64,000 nt of DNA from Sclerotinia nivalis (Eukaryota; Ascomycota; Leotiomycetes; Helotiales; Sclerotiniaceae). The stretch is from the NCBI GenBank assembly GCA_029531795.1, contig JAPEIS010000009.1, positions 1,922,001 to 1,986,000 of the forward strand, written 5' to 3'. Made by a program: the position numbers and the translations under genes. The notes beneath the pieces are model-generated. The model saw only the letters and a program-made list of their open reading frames with translations. It was not told the origin of the DNA and did no database searches. This document shows, piece after piece, positions 47,987-60,278 of this stretch (positions are counted from its first letter, which is position 1; every line of letters starts with the position of its first letter).

Positions 47987-49692
47987 TTGTTTCTTTTTCT
48001 TTTGCATGATAGGCGTTTTTCTTTTTCTTTTTGTTTTATTTTCTATTCTTTGGATTTTGAAATTGCTTCAATTTTCCCGCTTCGATTCTCGATACCCTTT
48101 CCATTCTTCCTTTTCTTCAACAGTGTTCTTCATTCCTTTCTGATTTCAAACACAAACAAACGCATAACGACCTCTATTATAACTTTCTCAAAAACATTAT
48201 TTTGGTGGACGGAGGGTGTGCTGGGTGGGAAAAATTATTTACATAACATTCTTGACTGTCTTTTACAAACAAGAAAATAAGATTTACATAAGAAGCAGGA
48301 AGATAAAAATTGGCTCAGGCTTATGATGATATTATGAGTCTTTATGGGAGATGAGATTGGCTATACTGATGTTGATGGATATTTGGAGTAATTTTTGTTG
48401 GTGAGAAGAGAGAGAAATTTGTTCATAATATTGTATATCTACTTCTGCACTATCTTTGAATATATATTTACATTTTGCATATGAATCATCTGTTTTCTTT
48501 TACTTTGCACGTGTTTAGGATGGTATGCTGCTTCCTATTCACTCCTTTGGCACTTGCATTGCTGTTGCGTTTTTGCTTTATTTTTGCGTTTGAAGCAGTT
48601 GCGTCTTTGATTTGTTTGGTTGAGAGGAATGGGTTAAGTGATTGCTTGACTCGAGTATCTTCTTGTTCATTTGGCTTGAAATTGGGGTGTTGTGGTGCGC
48701 ATCGGAATAGTTGAGTAGGATGAAGGCTTGCAAAACCGCTAGGAAGAAAGAATGGTACAAGATGAGACGGACACAGAGACAGAAACTAAGACGGGAAAAC
48801 GAGGCATAAATTTGAAGAATTTGAACATGAGCAAAGCACAATACCTAGTATAGCTTGTCGTAAACTAAGAAATGGACAGAACAAACGGGAAGCACAAGCT
48901 TGGAATGAAGATGACAGGAGGAAAAAAGTGTGGTTGAACAAATGGGTGTGGTGTTTCTTATACTTCTTGCCTCGCGGCTGGTTGCTCGTTTGCTTTTTAT
49001 GTTTTTTTCATAACGCAAGTTAGAGAGAATCTTTGATTCGAGGGTTTATTTGAGATGCTTTAAGATTGAATTACCGGTTGGATTGGGATTGGGATTGGGA
49101 TTGGGATTTAATGATGATTATGACTTCTACTTTTGAAGTTCTTGGTGATGTGGTGATTTGATAGATGTGTGTTGTGATATCCTCAAAATTGCCATTGCTT
49201 GAGGGGATAATAATGTGAGGTTAGATTTAAATACCTGTATATATGGAGTTTTTCCATTTTCCCAGGACAAGAGACGAGATGTAAACAATTGCAATAAGGG
49301 AAAAAAGGAATGTCTTCAATTTGAGATCAACTCACAACCCACGCATAAAACTACATGCGCCAATGACCAGTGGGTCAGAGTTATAGCATTATATCTGCAA
49401 TTGTTTCTGGGAAAAGATATTGAATAGTCTTACTATGAAGAACAGGAAGCGGCTTGTTATTCAACTTTGAATATGGATTAAAATTATATGTCGAAGATTT
49501 TATATAAAATTTCCAAGGTGATGTCTACTAAATCACGTCCAAAGACCCCTGCAAGACCCATGCACGTGACCTTCAAAAAAGTGTCCGAGCGACTAATTTT
49601 CTCACCAGATGAATCTCGAACGAATTTCGAAATCCAGGAATTGGGCTCCGAACAAACGTGCAGGCAACCTGCAACACCCAAACCACCTCGCC
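47987..49692. other. Intergenic region, no gene seen
   Basis: This is the 3' flank of the WD40 gene (T-rich, with TTTCTTTTTCTTTT runs just after the stop) and the promoter of MRPS5. A TTGGGA run occurs near 49078-49107. A hydrophobic frame at 48475-48714 is probably chance. Confidence 0.45.
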
Positions 49693-51026
49693 ATGAGTGT
49701 TTCCCGACCCGCGCGATGTCTTTTCAACGCGCCTCTTCCCAAGCTACGGCCGCTGACCCGGCGTCAAAATTTCCACTCCTCCACTCCACTCCCCGCACGA
49801 CGCCGTCCCCGTTTTGCTAGTATAAAACATTCAAAAGTGGATAGTGCTCCTGCGAAAGAGCTTTACCCTGGATATAGTGAGAAGGAGAGGGCTTTATTAG
49901 GAAAACGATATACGCCGGAGCAAATTGCGGCTATTGAGGCAGCGGAGGAAGCGGTCGATGCGGATGATTTGAAAAGTCATGGTGTGATACGGACGGATTT
50001 GGGAGGGATGAGGTATATGGATGATTTAAGTATGACGCAGCCGGTGATCGATAAGAAGATTATGGATTATCGGATTGATCCGAATTGGACGCTGGATCAG
50101 GATAAAATCGGAGAGGAATTCGTGGCATATATGGATAAAGTGATGGAAGAAAACCCCGAGGATGTAGATCCTGAGGATCCGGACTGGGAAAAGAAACATA
50201 GGCCGAATAGGTTGGATTCGCTGAAGGCGCTGCAGAAGGAAATGGGGGATCCAAGTACCTTTGCTTTTGCACCGCAGGTACCTGGGGATTTTACAAAGGA
50301 GCCTGGTCAGACTGTGGAGATAGCGAGGGAGGTGGATGAAGAAGATGAGGAAAATCTTGATCCTAGGGATCCAGATGGAATTTATACGAAATTGCGCCAT
50401 CAAACTGGGCTTAGCATGAACGAAATCTTGGACCTCGATACCAAAATCCTCGTCAGTCATCGAGTTGTTAACCAAACCCGTTTGGGTAAAATTGACAGTA
50501 TGTACGTATTGGCAATTGCAGGAAATGGAAGGGGCAGATTAGGGATAGGAGAGGCCAAAGGACAGGAACCGGAAGACACGAATAACAATGCGAAGATTGC
50601 GGCGATTAAGAATATGCAACCGGTTCCGAGATATGAGGAACGAACAATTTATGGGGATATAGAGGGGAAGGTTAGTGCGGTTGAAGTTAAGCTTATGGCG
50701 AGACCTCCAGGTATGTTCTCTTTTCATTTCCATGTCACTTTCCTACCTGTAGGGAAATTTATGATGTGCGGGGTAAGAAGAGGGGCTAATTCGATTCTCT
50801 CAATGCAGGATTTGGTCTGCGATGTCAAAAACTTATCTTTGATATGGCAAAGGCAGTAGGCATTCACGATCTCGCCGCCAAAGTACCACGTTCGCGAAAC
50901 AAGATGAACACTGTGAAAGCCACCTACCAAGCATTAATGAAACAACGAATACCAGATGAGATTGCTAGGGGTAGAGGAAAGAAACTTGTGGATGTGAGGA
51001 AGGTTTATTACGGAGGAAAGGTATAA
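49693..51026 (+). CDS. MRPS5: Mitochondrial small-subunit ribosomal protein uS5m
   Basis: Two exons, join(49693..50710,50809..51026), give 411 residues. The 98-bp intron runs GTATGT...ATGCAG. I chose the ATG at 49693 because it opens a good mitochondrial presequence (MSVSRPARCLFNAPLPKL..., Arg-rich, no acidic residues). An upstream in-frame ATG at 49609 would add 28 residues. After a fungal-specific acidic extension, the S5 N-terminal RNA-binding domain lies at about 254-340 (HRVVNQTRLGKIDSMYVLAI, GNGRGRLGIGEAKG). The C-terminal domain follows the intron (FGLRCQKLIFDMAKAVGI...). uS5 sits at the mRNA entry side of the small subunit and contributes to decoding accuracy. It is longer than bacterial S5, as usual for mitochondrial versions. 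Confidence 0.93.
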
Positions 51027-51789
51027 AGAACGAATGAGTGATGAATAGGAAGAAAAGGAAAGGGAATATGTATATTTACCTTGCATATTGTATGAGTACT
51101 ACTAGATGGATGTGGAAGATAAATGTGCATATGCATAGACTGGCGTAATGCTAGGAAGGAGGACAAGATTATGTGGAAAAGCATGCATGGCACATATTCA
51201 TGATATTGCATTGGAGAAAATCTTAGAAGGAAAGATTTGATTGCAAGTTGCATTACACATATTATTATGTGTGGGTATCTTAATCCAAAACTCCTAAATA
51301 AGATGAAGCAATTCTTCCCCCTCCGACTTAATACTGACATCTGCAATTCGTGATATTTCGGTGATGGATATTTTGAGTGACTGACAGTCATGAGCTAACA
51401 TGTGTTTGCTGCCCAGTAGTGTAAATCCCCTTGTCCGCCAATTCAAAATATCAGGAAATTGATCAGAATATCCTATTCTCCCCGTCTATCCTCCCCCCTA
51501 TCACATCTTGCTTTTCCGTGCCGAACTTCATTTCCCTACGAGATAGCCCAGTACGAGTATATGGAGAGGTAACTCAATCGATACCTTCAAAGCTTCATTC
51601 GATTGGTGTTGAGTCCTTTGCCCCAAGATCCACACCTCCAGTAGGACTTGGCACCCTCTCCCTCTTCGAACAACTTGCGCATGTCCCCTTTTGCTAATCA
51701 TGCCCCTGTATGGAACACAATGCCCTCCATTCCTTCCACATAACTACCCTTGGCCCCATAACACCCTCTTCCTCCACTCTCTCTATCCT
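51027..51789. other. Convergent 3' intergenic region
   Basis: The region lies between the converging MRPS5 and DAD3 genes and should hold both 3' UTRs. Frames here are C-rich shadows. Confidence 0.5.
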
Positions 51790-52206
51790 CTACTCATACC
51801 CCCCCTCACCCTCCTCACTTCCCCCCTCCCCTCCACCATCGCCATTACCACCACCAGCCCTCTCCTCACTAATCTGCTGCTGCAAAACAATACTATAAAC
51901 ACTCGCCTTCAGCAACGTAAAAACTAAACTAGTCTTCCGTTCTAATTGGCGCAGATTATCCAGTATAAAAGCCGTCGGGTTATTAGAGAGAGTTTCGAGG
52001 GTATGCGCTAGCTATTATATAGGTTGTTAGTTCGGATGGCGAGGAGAAATGCAAGAGGGATGGAAGAGAAGAGGAGAAGAGTGAAAAGGGAAACAAACAG
52101 TCTTCATGTTCTCTGCCAATCGTTCATATTCATCTAGTAAATCTTGTTCTGTGGGCGAAAGATCTTCGTTTGTAGGAAGTGGGATGTTGGATGCGTCTGT
52201 TTCCAT
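51790..52206 (-). CDS. DAD3: DASH complex subunit Dad3
   Basis: Two exons, complement(join(51790..52011,52099..52206)), give 109 residues. The 87-bp intron starts GTTTGT and ends ACTAACAACCTATATAATAG. Dad3 is a small helical subunit of the ten-part DASH/Dam1 complex, which rings microtubules and couples kinetochores to the spindle. The family signature is clear: SPTEQDLLDEYERLAENMK in exon 1, then LETLSNNPTAFILDNLRQLE and RKTSLVFTLLKASVYSIVLQ in exon 2. The core matches the usual short length. A Gly/Glu-rich tail of about 25 residues (RAGGGNGDGGGEGG...) follows it. The gene is too small and split to stand out as an open frame, so it is easy to miss. It is convergent with MRPS5 and lies downstream of ARP3 on the same strand. 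Confidence 0.92.
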
Positions 52207-52858
52207 GGTTGCGATTGCGATTGCTTGTGATTGCTTGTAATTGTCTTGCGATTGTGATTATCTTTGCGTTTGGTTTAACCTATGATTGTATGTGAGACTT
52301 CTGTTTATGCGCTTTTTTTGCTTCTGAAGATGAGATTCGGCGGGAGATATGCTGTAGATGTGCGATACGAGAATAAGATTTGGTGGAGAGCTGCGGGAAA
52401 GTGGAGTTTTGTACTGGTGTTTCAATTTACTTGACGTTACCTATACTTTGTCGCGTCGTGAAGTTTGGATGATTATCAACCCCGCAGTTTGAAGAGTCAC
52501 GTGTATCATATATCACAAACCTCATCCCGTGGGGCAGCTTCCGACACCTTTACCTAGGCTCACCCGAGGGGAAGTGAAATTGTAACTGATCCTTTTCGGC
52601 AGTAATGCGTTTTCGAGTAGAGTTTTTAGAGAAGGAGTTGGTACCGTATCACCAAAAGCAGAATAGCAGAAGAAGGCGAAGATATGCAGCAATTTAATCA
52701 ATTTTCATCATCCCCTACATCTCACCCTACGTAGCTTAAGACACTTCACTTGGCATTCGTCGCTTCAATAATTCTCCCAAAACTCCGCTGACTCTTCAAT
52801 ACATTTATAGTTTTTCATTCCTCCAAATGTCTATCCTTTCGACTACTGGTCTAGCTCC
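52207..52858. other. Spacer between ARP3 and DAD3
   Basis: It should contain the DAD3 promoter and the ARP3 3' end. A CGATTGCGATTGCTTGTGATTGC repeat-like stretch just upstream of DAD3 (52210-52260) is imperfect. No further gene is seen. Confidence 0.45.
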
Positions 52859-54535
52859 TTATGATCCTCCTGGTCCTCCCAACAAGGCGAATCTTCTGAC
52901 AATGCTTGGACCTATTTCATCATATTCTGCCTGATGTTAGTATATTGTATTCGGAGGATGAGAAAAAACCAAGATAACTTACCTGCTTTGGTGTGACAAT
53001 AAGATCTAAATTCAGGGGTTTGACCCAAAAGACTACCACCGAACCATGGACCGTGTCGTTGTCTCTTATGCGAAATGACTTGAACCTCCAAACCTCCACT
53101 TCTGGCACCACCGCTTCGAGCTTCACTGGCTCTAATTCTGTCATCCACCAAGTGTTTGATATCACGTTGTAACCTGCGACCGAAATCTTTGTACAATGTA
53201 CTTCCTCCGGATAACACAATATTCTTATAGAGTCCACGACGAACATCAATAGGCGAAGATTGGATAACGCCATCCACAACTGTTGGAAGTGGAGTCAAGA
53301 AATCGGAGGAGTATATTTCTGGGTTGAAGAAGATTTCAGGTGCAAGGAAACGTTCGTAACCAACATCAACGGTGACTTTGCGTCCACCGGGTTGCGTGAC
53401 TGTATGCTTCTCAAATCTTCCAGGATCGCGATCGAAACGAGCGAATTCCTTCACAATATCTGGGCAGACGTAACAATGGTTCTCCTTAATCTCACCAGCA
53501 GTCTTCAAGGAAGAATCCGGTTCACCTCTGTCTCGAAGTAACGATTGAACGAAGTATGTAATGTCTCGACCGGCGATAGGTATGGATTTAATTGATGATC
53601 CAATAACATATCCTTCTGCAACGGGAATTACGTGGGTCACACCGTCTCCAGAATCGATTACAGTTCCGGTTAAGGATCGGTCAGAAACTTTTGATGAAGT
53701 CCACGACGCAGCCAATGCGAGCACAGCTTGGACGGCAATGTAAAGACCGGCGCAGTTGAAGGATTCGAACATAATTTCGGCGGTATTTTCACGGTTCTCG
53801 GGTGCATTGAGTGGCTGGGAAAGTTTGGTAAGTGAAATTCTCACGTAGATTTGAGAATTGGGCACATACGGGTTCTGTTAACAGAAAGTAATGGTCTTCT
53901 GGCTCGACACGGAGATATTTAAATATCGAATTGGACCAGAACCTTTCCATATGGTCCTACAGATGTTAGCTATTTTATCCTAAACGTAACCTCGAAGCAC
54001 CTTACCCAGTTCTCAATTTGTCCATGGCGAATTGGGTAGTGTATGCCATAGCCTGCCATCATCAATACCAATTCCATATATTCTATAGCTCATGCGCACC
54101 TGGTCCACTTGCGGCTGCTAACGCCTCGTCTCCGATAAAGAAGTCCAGATCTTCAGTTCCACGTTTCATTGAGAGATGTCCTCCTGGTCCAGCACCACCC
54201 GTGAGATATGAAGGCTTATTGCCAACTGCAGGACGGCCAGATCCCGAACCTGCACCCGCTGCTGCGGCACCTTTTGTCGCTATAGCGGTAGGGAAAACGA
54301 AGGAGGGAGAATCATTGCCAGCAAAACCTATAATTGATGCATTATTAGTTGTATGCCTATCTTGTCGACAGAAGTGAACAAACCAAGCTTGGAATATCCG
54401 GTACCGCTATCGTAGAAGTATCAGTAAATGTACAAATGGATAACATCCCCTTCCTCGGGACACGGGGATATAGAATGCCTTGTGGGGATCTCGAACGTAC
54501 TTGTCCATGACAACGGCCGGAGTATGAGAAGCCAT
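52859..54535 (-). CDS. ARP3: Actin-related protein 3, Arp2/3 complex
   Basis: Seven exons, complement(join(52859..52926,52983..53814,53870..53956,54006..54052,54100..54327,54384..54406,54501..54535)), give 439 residues. Introns are 47-94 bp and cluster in the 5' half. Arp3 and Arp2 mimic an actin dimer to start branched filaments at endocytic patches. The start reads [20 protein letters not shown], the first phosphate loop of the actin fold. [14 protein letters not shown] is the second, and [12 protein letters not shown] marks the adenosine motif. A Gly/Ala-rich insertion after AIATK (residues about 40-66) is of the kind seen in filamentous fungi. The last exon encodes [19 protein letters not shown]. 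Its acceptor sits in CAGGCAG, and only the second AG keeps frame. The 23-nt second exon would be missed by most frame searches. Confidence 0.95.
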
Positions 54536-55737
54536 ATTGAAATAAAGCTGCGCAATGCAGTCCCAAATCTATTGAGGGAATTATGCGACAGCTTTGGTAA
54601 TTGTAAATTAACTTGTGCTGGGAATAACAGCTGGTATTGACCGTATCGATCGTTGGCGTTTGGAATCTAAGCTTCAAGATGACGACCCATAGGCGGTGCG
54701 TACCTAAACGAACCCCACCAGTGGCAGCAACAGCCAGTCAATGGTCAGTCAAATGGAAGATCACGTGCACTTCACATAAATTTTGATAACATCAGACTTC
54801 AATTGATATATTACACTTACCTGTGAAGAGATAATCGGATATATCCAAGGATAGTAGGGAAAGAAATATGAATTGGTTTCTCCCCAGAGCAAGAAGAGAT
54901 TGAACAAGTGAATTGATGGTCTCTTGGTTAAATGAGATCATTTCATTGTCCCTATTGTCCTTTAACGTTAACATTGAACCGCTCCTTCCCTTTTCATCTC
55001 CAACCTCACTGCCTGTTTAGTAATATTATGTGAAAGTGTACATTACATATTCAAAGTCAACAAAAGGCATTTTCTACTGTTCTACATCCTAGAATCAGTT
55101 CTTCCTCGACTCGAAACATCATCACCACCACCACCATTCATTTTTTTTCCCTTCCATAACCACACACTCACTCACCGACACTCGTTTTTCTGAACATATC
55201 TCATAAAGATTACCTACATTATTGTTTGGGCCTCTGAAGTCTTGGCCACTTTTTTGTATCTTTGGTTTTGATTCCTCGTCCGAAAAAAGATCATTTCTCG
55301 GTGTTAGCCGAAGTCTCCTATGATTGAGAAGCTTTCTGTTCTTGTATATTGAGCGATGCTCATTGAAATCCGAGATACCTCTACGGTACGATCAGTAGGA
55401 TTTGTATTTATCGCAATTGATGGCTAATTCGTTATAGCTCCAATAGATTGTTTTCCAATCAAGTTGAAAATCTTTCATACAGATTCATAAGACAGACTCG
55501 ACAAATCCTAGACCGTCCTCCTCGAATATCCCTCTCACCACTGCTTCGTTCTTCCAAGTCCATGCATCTTGAAATCATTGCGAGGCCATAGATCCAAATT
55601 GTCACTCATCTGTCGATTGTCTCATTTGCGAATTTCCGCCATTACCTCATTCCTCCGGATACTCATCTAGAGTATATTAAACCTCAGATTCACTCGTATA
55701 CAAACGCTTCACCTTTACTCCTCACTTACGAGACTTC
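54536..55737. other. Divergent promoter region between ARP3 and the taspase-like gene
   Basis: The 1.2 kb between oppositely transcribed genes should hold both promoters. CT- and CA-rich tracts (ACCACCACCACC near 55121-55135, then T and C runs to 55210) are typical of fungal start regions. No gene is seen. Confidence 0.5.
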
Positions 55738-57856
55738 ATGTCTGAACTTACTACACGACCCACTTCTCTATCTCAACAATCTTTAATCACAACCAGAATT
55801 GATATCGCGCGAGAGCGTCTTCGTCAGCTCCGTCGCGGACTTTTCAATCCTTTTAACCCACTCCGCAGATTTCAGAAATATAATATCGAAATTATCCCTT
55901 CCCCATTCTTAGATCGACAAGATCCATGGTCAGGACCTCACCCATTAATATCGAATACTCCCTCTTACCAAAACATGGAGATCAACAGGATGCCTGCTAT
56001 GAGTTTTAATCCAGTAATGGATGGCTCAGCAGATAACAGAAGGCCACGCGCAGTACAATCCCAACCATGTGTATCTGCGATATTTGTGCACGCTGGTGCA
56101 GGTTATCACAGCACTACGAATGAGCACATTCACTTAGGAGCTTGTAACGAGTATGTTGACTGAACTTGAAAGTGAAGCCTTAAAAGATATTTGAGGAATG
56201 TAAAACTTTGGCTGACCTTGACATAGTGCCGCTCGCGCAGCGATGAGAATTCTCAAGGCTGGCGGTTCAGCTGTTGATGCAGTCGAAGCTGCGATTAAAG
56301 TTCTCGAAGATAAGGAAATTACTAACGCCGGATATGGCAGTAACTTATCAATTGAAGGTATTGTTGAATGTGATGCAACAGTAGTAGATCATTTGGGTAG
56401 GAGTGGTGCCTGTGGTGCAACCGCCCGTAAGCCCATAGATTCTAGTCCGAATTGATCCCCACTGGCTAACACTACCTTCTTAGAGATCAAGAACCCTGTC
56501 AGTCTGGCCAGATTAATTTTGGAAGCTTCAAGTCGACCATTATCTTTACGAAGAGTCCCACCCAACCTTCTTGTCGGCCAAGGAGCGACGGATTTTGCAT
56601 GGGAACACGGCATACCAATTGTACCACATGACATGATGTGCTCTAAGAATGCCCGCGAAAGATATATACGATGGCGTGAAGATTTGCGTCGTGCTGAGGG
56701 TGGCGGCCGCATGACGCCGTCAAGTACGAACAGTAGCCAAGCTGCCGATGATGAAGCCGCCGCTCGGGAATATGAAGAACGTGTAAGAGCAAAACAACGT
56801 AGGGACCATACCAACGCAATCATAACTGGCACATGGAATGAAGGGCAGCCTGACTCTCCTTCAACATCATCCCCGGGTCGAGCATGTCCTCAAGAATGCG
56901 GTCCACATACTCCACGTCCTGGTACTCCTCCTGGCCGAGGCTACTTTCAAATGAACACGCCAGGTCGTGGAGCTTCCCGCTCTCCAGTGGGAACCACACC
57001 CGCAAAACGTGCACGCCTTGCAGCACTTAGCGATGGCAGTCCGGGACGTGTTCATTCTCTTTTATCTCCAAGCGTTACTACTAGTGGAATTTCCAGCGAA
57101 CCAAATGTATCTGTCAGCACTGCAGCATCTACTATCGAAAGACCATCTAGTACAGACGGTCATCTTTCTCCAACAGATCACGAAAAAGTTATTGAGATGC
57201 ATTCTACACCACTAGACCTCGCCCAAGAAGGAACCATTGAGAGCCCTCACGAGTCTACTCCAAAACTTACTCCCCAAAAGGCAGATGTAGATTTGATTAC
57301 CGATACCGTGGGAGCTATTGCGATTGATATGTATGGCCGCATTGCCGCAGCATCTTCTTCTGGTGGAATTGGGATGAAACATCGTGGTCGTGTTGGACCT
57401 GCTGCGCTTGTAGGCATTGGTACGGCTGTAGTTCCTTGTGACGAGAGAGATGAAGATCAAGTTTCAGTTGCTGCAGTTACCAGTGGCACAGGAGAACACA
57501 TGGCAACTACCATGGCTTCACAGAAATGTGCTGACAGACTATACCACAACACCAGACGAGCTCGTGGTGGCCAAGACATGGAAGCTAATGAAGACGAGGC
57601 TATGGAGTCATTTGTTCAAGCAGACTTTATGGGTCATCCTGGTGTTTGTGGAAGTAACTCCGCTGGTGCAATTGGTGTCATGGCTGTTAAGAAAACCCAG
57701 TATGGATACTTCTTACACTTTGCCCATAATACCGACTCATTTGCCTTGGCATCTTACGCTTCAAATGAAAAGGATGCCAAATGTGTCATGTCCCGTCTTG
57801 GAGATCATGGTAACGTTGTCAGAGGAGGCCGAAAGGTCCGGATTGAGAAAGATTGA
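55738..57856 (+). CDS. Taspase-like threonine hydrolase (Ntn, asparaginase-2 family)
   Basis: Three exons, join(55738..56150,56227..56426,56484..57856), give 661 residues; introns are 76 and 57 bp. The alpha part starts near 112 with IFVHAGAGYHS and includes AGGSAVDAVEAAIKVLEDKE, TNAGYGSNLS and GACGATAQIKNPVSLARLIL. The beta part starts at TVGAIAID, where Thr479 is the predicted nucleophile exposed by self-cleavage after Asp. It continues SSGGIGMKHRGRVGPAALVG and SGTGEHM. These are hallmarks of the isoaspartyl peptidase/taspase family, whose members either cleave peptides after Asp or hydrolyse Asn-type substrates. The long Ser/Pro-rich linker between the parts and the overall length favour the taspase branch, hence a protease. 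The protein has an extra 110-residue N-terminus of unknown role and no secretion signal. Confidence 0.85.
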
Positions 57857-58604
57857 CTTCCAGTCTCACGCCTGACACGAATTTCTAATCTCCTCCTTTG
57901 AGGTCCAAGACTAGACCTCCTTCGAATCGTTTGTTGGGTTGATTATATCACTAATTTTATTTTACTAGCGTTGGTATGGAGAAATGCATCATTGCTTTAT
58001 CGACAGAAGGAAAGGAGCTTATGAATTTATGATTATGAATGGAACGGCGTTGAAGAACAAAACGGAAGAGAATTATTGCCAGTACGAACATACATACATT
58101 ACCCTTAACCGACCACTTTCCGCTTGGAAATCAGATGGGGGGTGTGGGAGAGGGAAAGATGGATAGAGATGATTTTATAGCTTAGCCTTTATTGCTATGC
58201 TATGCCCTTAAGCATGCTTTATGCTTCATTCATAACCTAATAGAACCTAAAGTTACTCTTCATTCAGATAATTGCTCAGTTTTGGTGAGTGTTCTGTATG
58301 CATGCGCTCATTGATGTAGTTTTGATATTGCTCTCTCCTATGTGATATACCACCAACCACAAACCGCAAATTTGTGAATGTCATATCTAATTTGCTAGCC
58401 CATTCCCATTCCCATTTTCTTCCCTTCGTTTCCCAACTCCGATAAAAAATGATAACCTTGGGAACTTTTAGAGTATATAAGTGGTATAATACAAAATTCA
58501 CATTTCTTTACTCATCCGTCCATCATCCATCATCCATCTATCATCTAATTATCCATTTATTCAATTATTACTCCAGATAATCCCTTTCATCTTATTCATC
58601 TCAT
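57857..58604. other. Convergent 3' intergenic region
   Basis: The region lies between the converging taspase-like and TFB4 genes. It should hold 3' UTRs. ATGC/ATTC-rich words (CATCCATC near 58520) occur; no gene is seen. Confidence 0.5.
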
Positions 58605-59841
58605 TTATTCCCCAGGCACAGGAGTACCTCTAGCACTGCCAGTCTCGACTCCTGCACCATTAATCTTCCGCTTCTTCTTCTTTTTGCGTGGGACGACGGC
58701 CGGTTTGGAACCGTAGTCTCCGAGGGAGAGGTGTGTGGAACAGGTTAGGCAGATGGCTCCTTCGGGGGGTGAACAGAATACTAGAGGGAGGCGGGGTTAG
58801 TGTGGATGGATGCATGAGGGGAGGTAAGAAGGGAGGGGGAAGAAGATGGATGAATGGAAACCATAAAATGGTATGAACAAAGAGACCACATACTACTCAA
58901 ACATATACTGCATACAAAACCTACGTCTACCACTTTTCTATGACAAAAGCACGCAGCTCTGAAATCTACCACTTCCTGCGTTGGCGCTATTAAATCCTTT
59001 CTACTCGTTTGATCTGGCAAAAATGCCATCATTAGGTATTGTAGTAACCCTTGCGGATTCTTCAGTTGCATATATATTCCCCTTGTAGTGTCGCTAGCTT
59101 GTTGTAGGAACACAGTATCACCGGCGAGTTTTAATATATCAATTGGGATCCGCATACGTTGTGCGGCGAATGTAGTATTCATTATAGGAATATATTGATG
59201 TGCGAGATCGCCGGATACAGAGAGTACGAGAATTCGTGATTGCAGGCCGATGGTAGAATCGGAAGTGTTTACATCGGAGGTTGTTGGTTTAGAGTCGGAA
59301 GCTGAGACGTCACTGTAGGCTAATGATTGTTTATTTATGTATGAAAGGGCGAGGGTAAGGGCACCGGCCATTTGGGTGGTGGTTGTAGTGGAAACTTCTT
59401 GTTCCGTCGTGCTAGATATTAAGTTGCGCAGGGAATCTAGGAGGGTATTTTCAATGAGTGCGAATTGTCTGTATTTGTTTGCATCATCGGGAGGGCCTTG
59501 AGTAGTTGAACCGCCCATTTCTAAGTCTTCGGAGGCGGAGGGTGGTGCTGGATAGAGCCATACTGCGCGGTGGCAATGACTGGCTATTATGGCTACTTGA
59601 TTGGCATTGTTAACGGCGAGATGGGCGTTTATGAAGACGAGGAGGTTGGCTATGGCTTTGGACAGAGGGAGTGTGGAGGAGAGCAGTGCCCAGGCGTGTG
59701 GATTGGTGTCGAGGATAATGACGAGACATGAAGGGGAGGGACCTGTAGTTGTGTTAAAGAACATATAATTGCCGCAAGATGTATATGGTCCATACCTTCA
59801 ACGCCTCCTGTGAAATGATCTGTACCATCTATACCATCCAT
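58605..59841 (-). CDS. TFB4: TFIIH subunit Tfb4 (p34)
   Basis: Three exons, complement(join(58605..58780,58894..59742,59796..59841)), give 356 residues; introns are 113 and 53 bp. Tfb4 pairs with Ssl1 (p44) in the core of TFIIH, acting in RNA polymerase II promoter opening and nucleotide excision repair in the nucleus. The von Willebrand A-like domain begins PSPSCLVIILDTNPHAWALL and includes LVFINAHLAVNNANQVAIIA and SRILVLSVSGDLAHQYIPIM. Near the end a cysteine-rich zinc module is split by the first-listed intron: ACFCHRKVVDVGFVCSICLS joined to IFCSPPEGAICLTC. It is followed by LSLGDYGSKP and a short Lys/Arg stretch (PRKKKKKRK) that may be a nuclear signal. Length and motif order match the family. 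A Ser/Thr-rich insertion (residues about 150-180) is fungal-specific. Confidence 0.94.
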
Positions 59842-60278
59842 GATGGAAGTCTTACAGGCATGGCAACCTGGGTAGACTTGAAGTTCAAAGAAGCTCTTGT
59901 TCTTGGAAAACTTCCAAAAAAAGCTCGCAATTTAACAGATCTACCAAGAATTATTAAGTTGTGGACTGGCCTCACCTTGCCGTAGGGTGAATTGCTGGTA
60001 TAGTTGTGATTTGTGTGAAAGTTCCTAAAGGCTGAGTGAATTTGATGAATTTCGAACAAGGCAGGAAGATCTTCATGCAGGGTAAAGAATGTATGTAATC
60101 TTAGAATCGCCCTTGTTTGACGCCTGATCAGGTGACGTAGCTATTTACCAAAATGTGGGGGTTACTTTAAGCCACAAGAGGGGCATTGGTTTAATTTATA
60201 ATTCCCGACATTCCCCTCTTCTTCATCTTGATCACTCCATTTCAGTTAAAATTCAATTATATGTAATACTCCACCATC
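59842..60278. promoter_or_regulatory. Divergent promoter between TFB4 and the UCS gene
   Basis: Only 437 bp separate the two divergent start codons. A CCCCT element near 60212 and its reverse complement AGGGG near 60178 match stress-response-element words. This is suggestive only, since such pentamers are common. Confidence 0.35.

Noticed and set aside
48475..48714. Hydrophobic 79-codon frame
   Set aside because: It lies in a T-rich 3' flank. Hydrophobicity follows from T-rich codons and no exon signals or homology are visible.
49609..49692. Upstream in-frame ATG of MRPS5
   Set aside because: It would place 28 charged residues in front of a good mitochondrial presequence, so the ATG at 49693 is preferred.
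50026..50475. 149-codon minus-strand frame
   Set aside because: It is antisense to MRPS5, whose coding strand carries clear S5 motifs.
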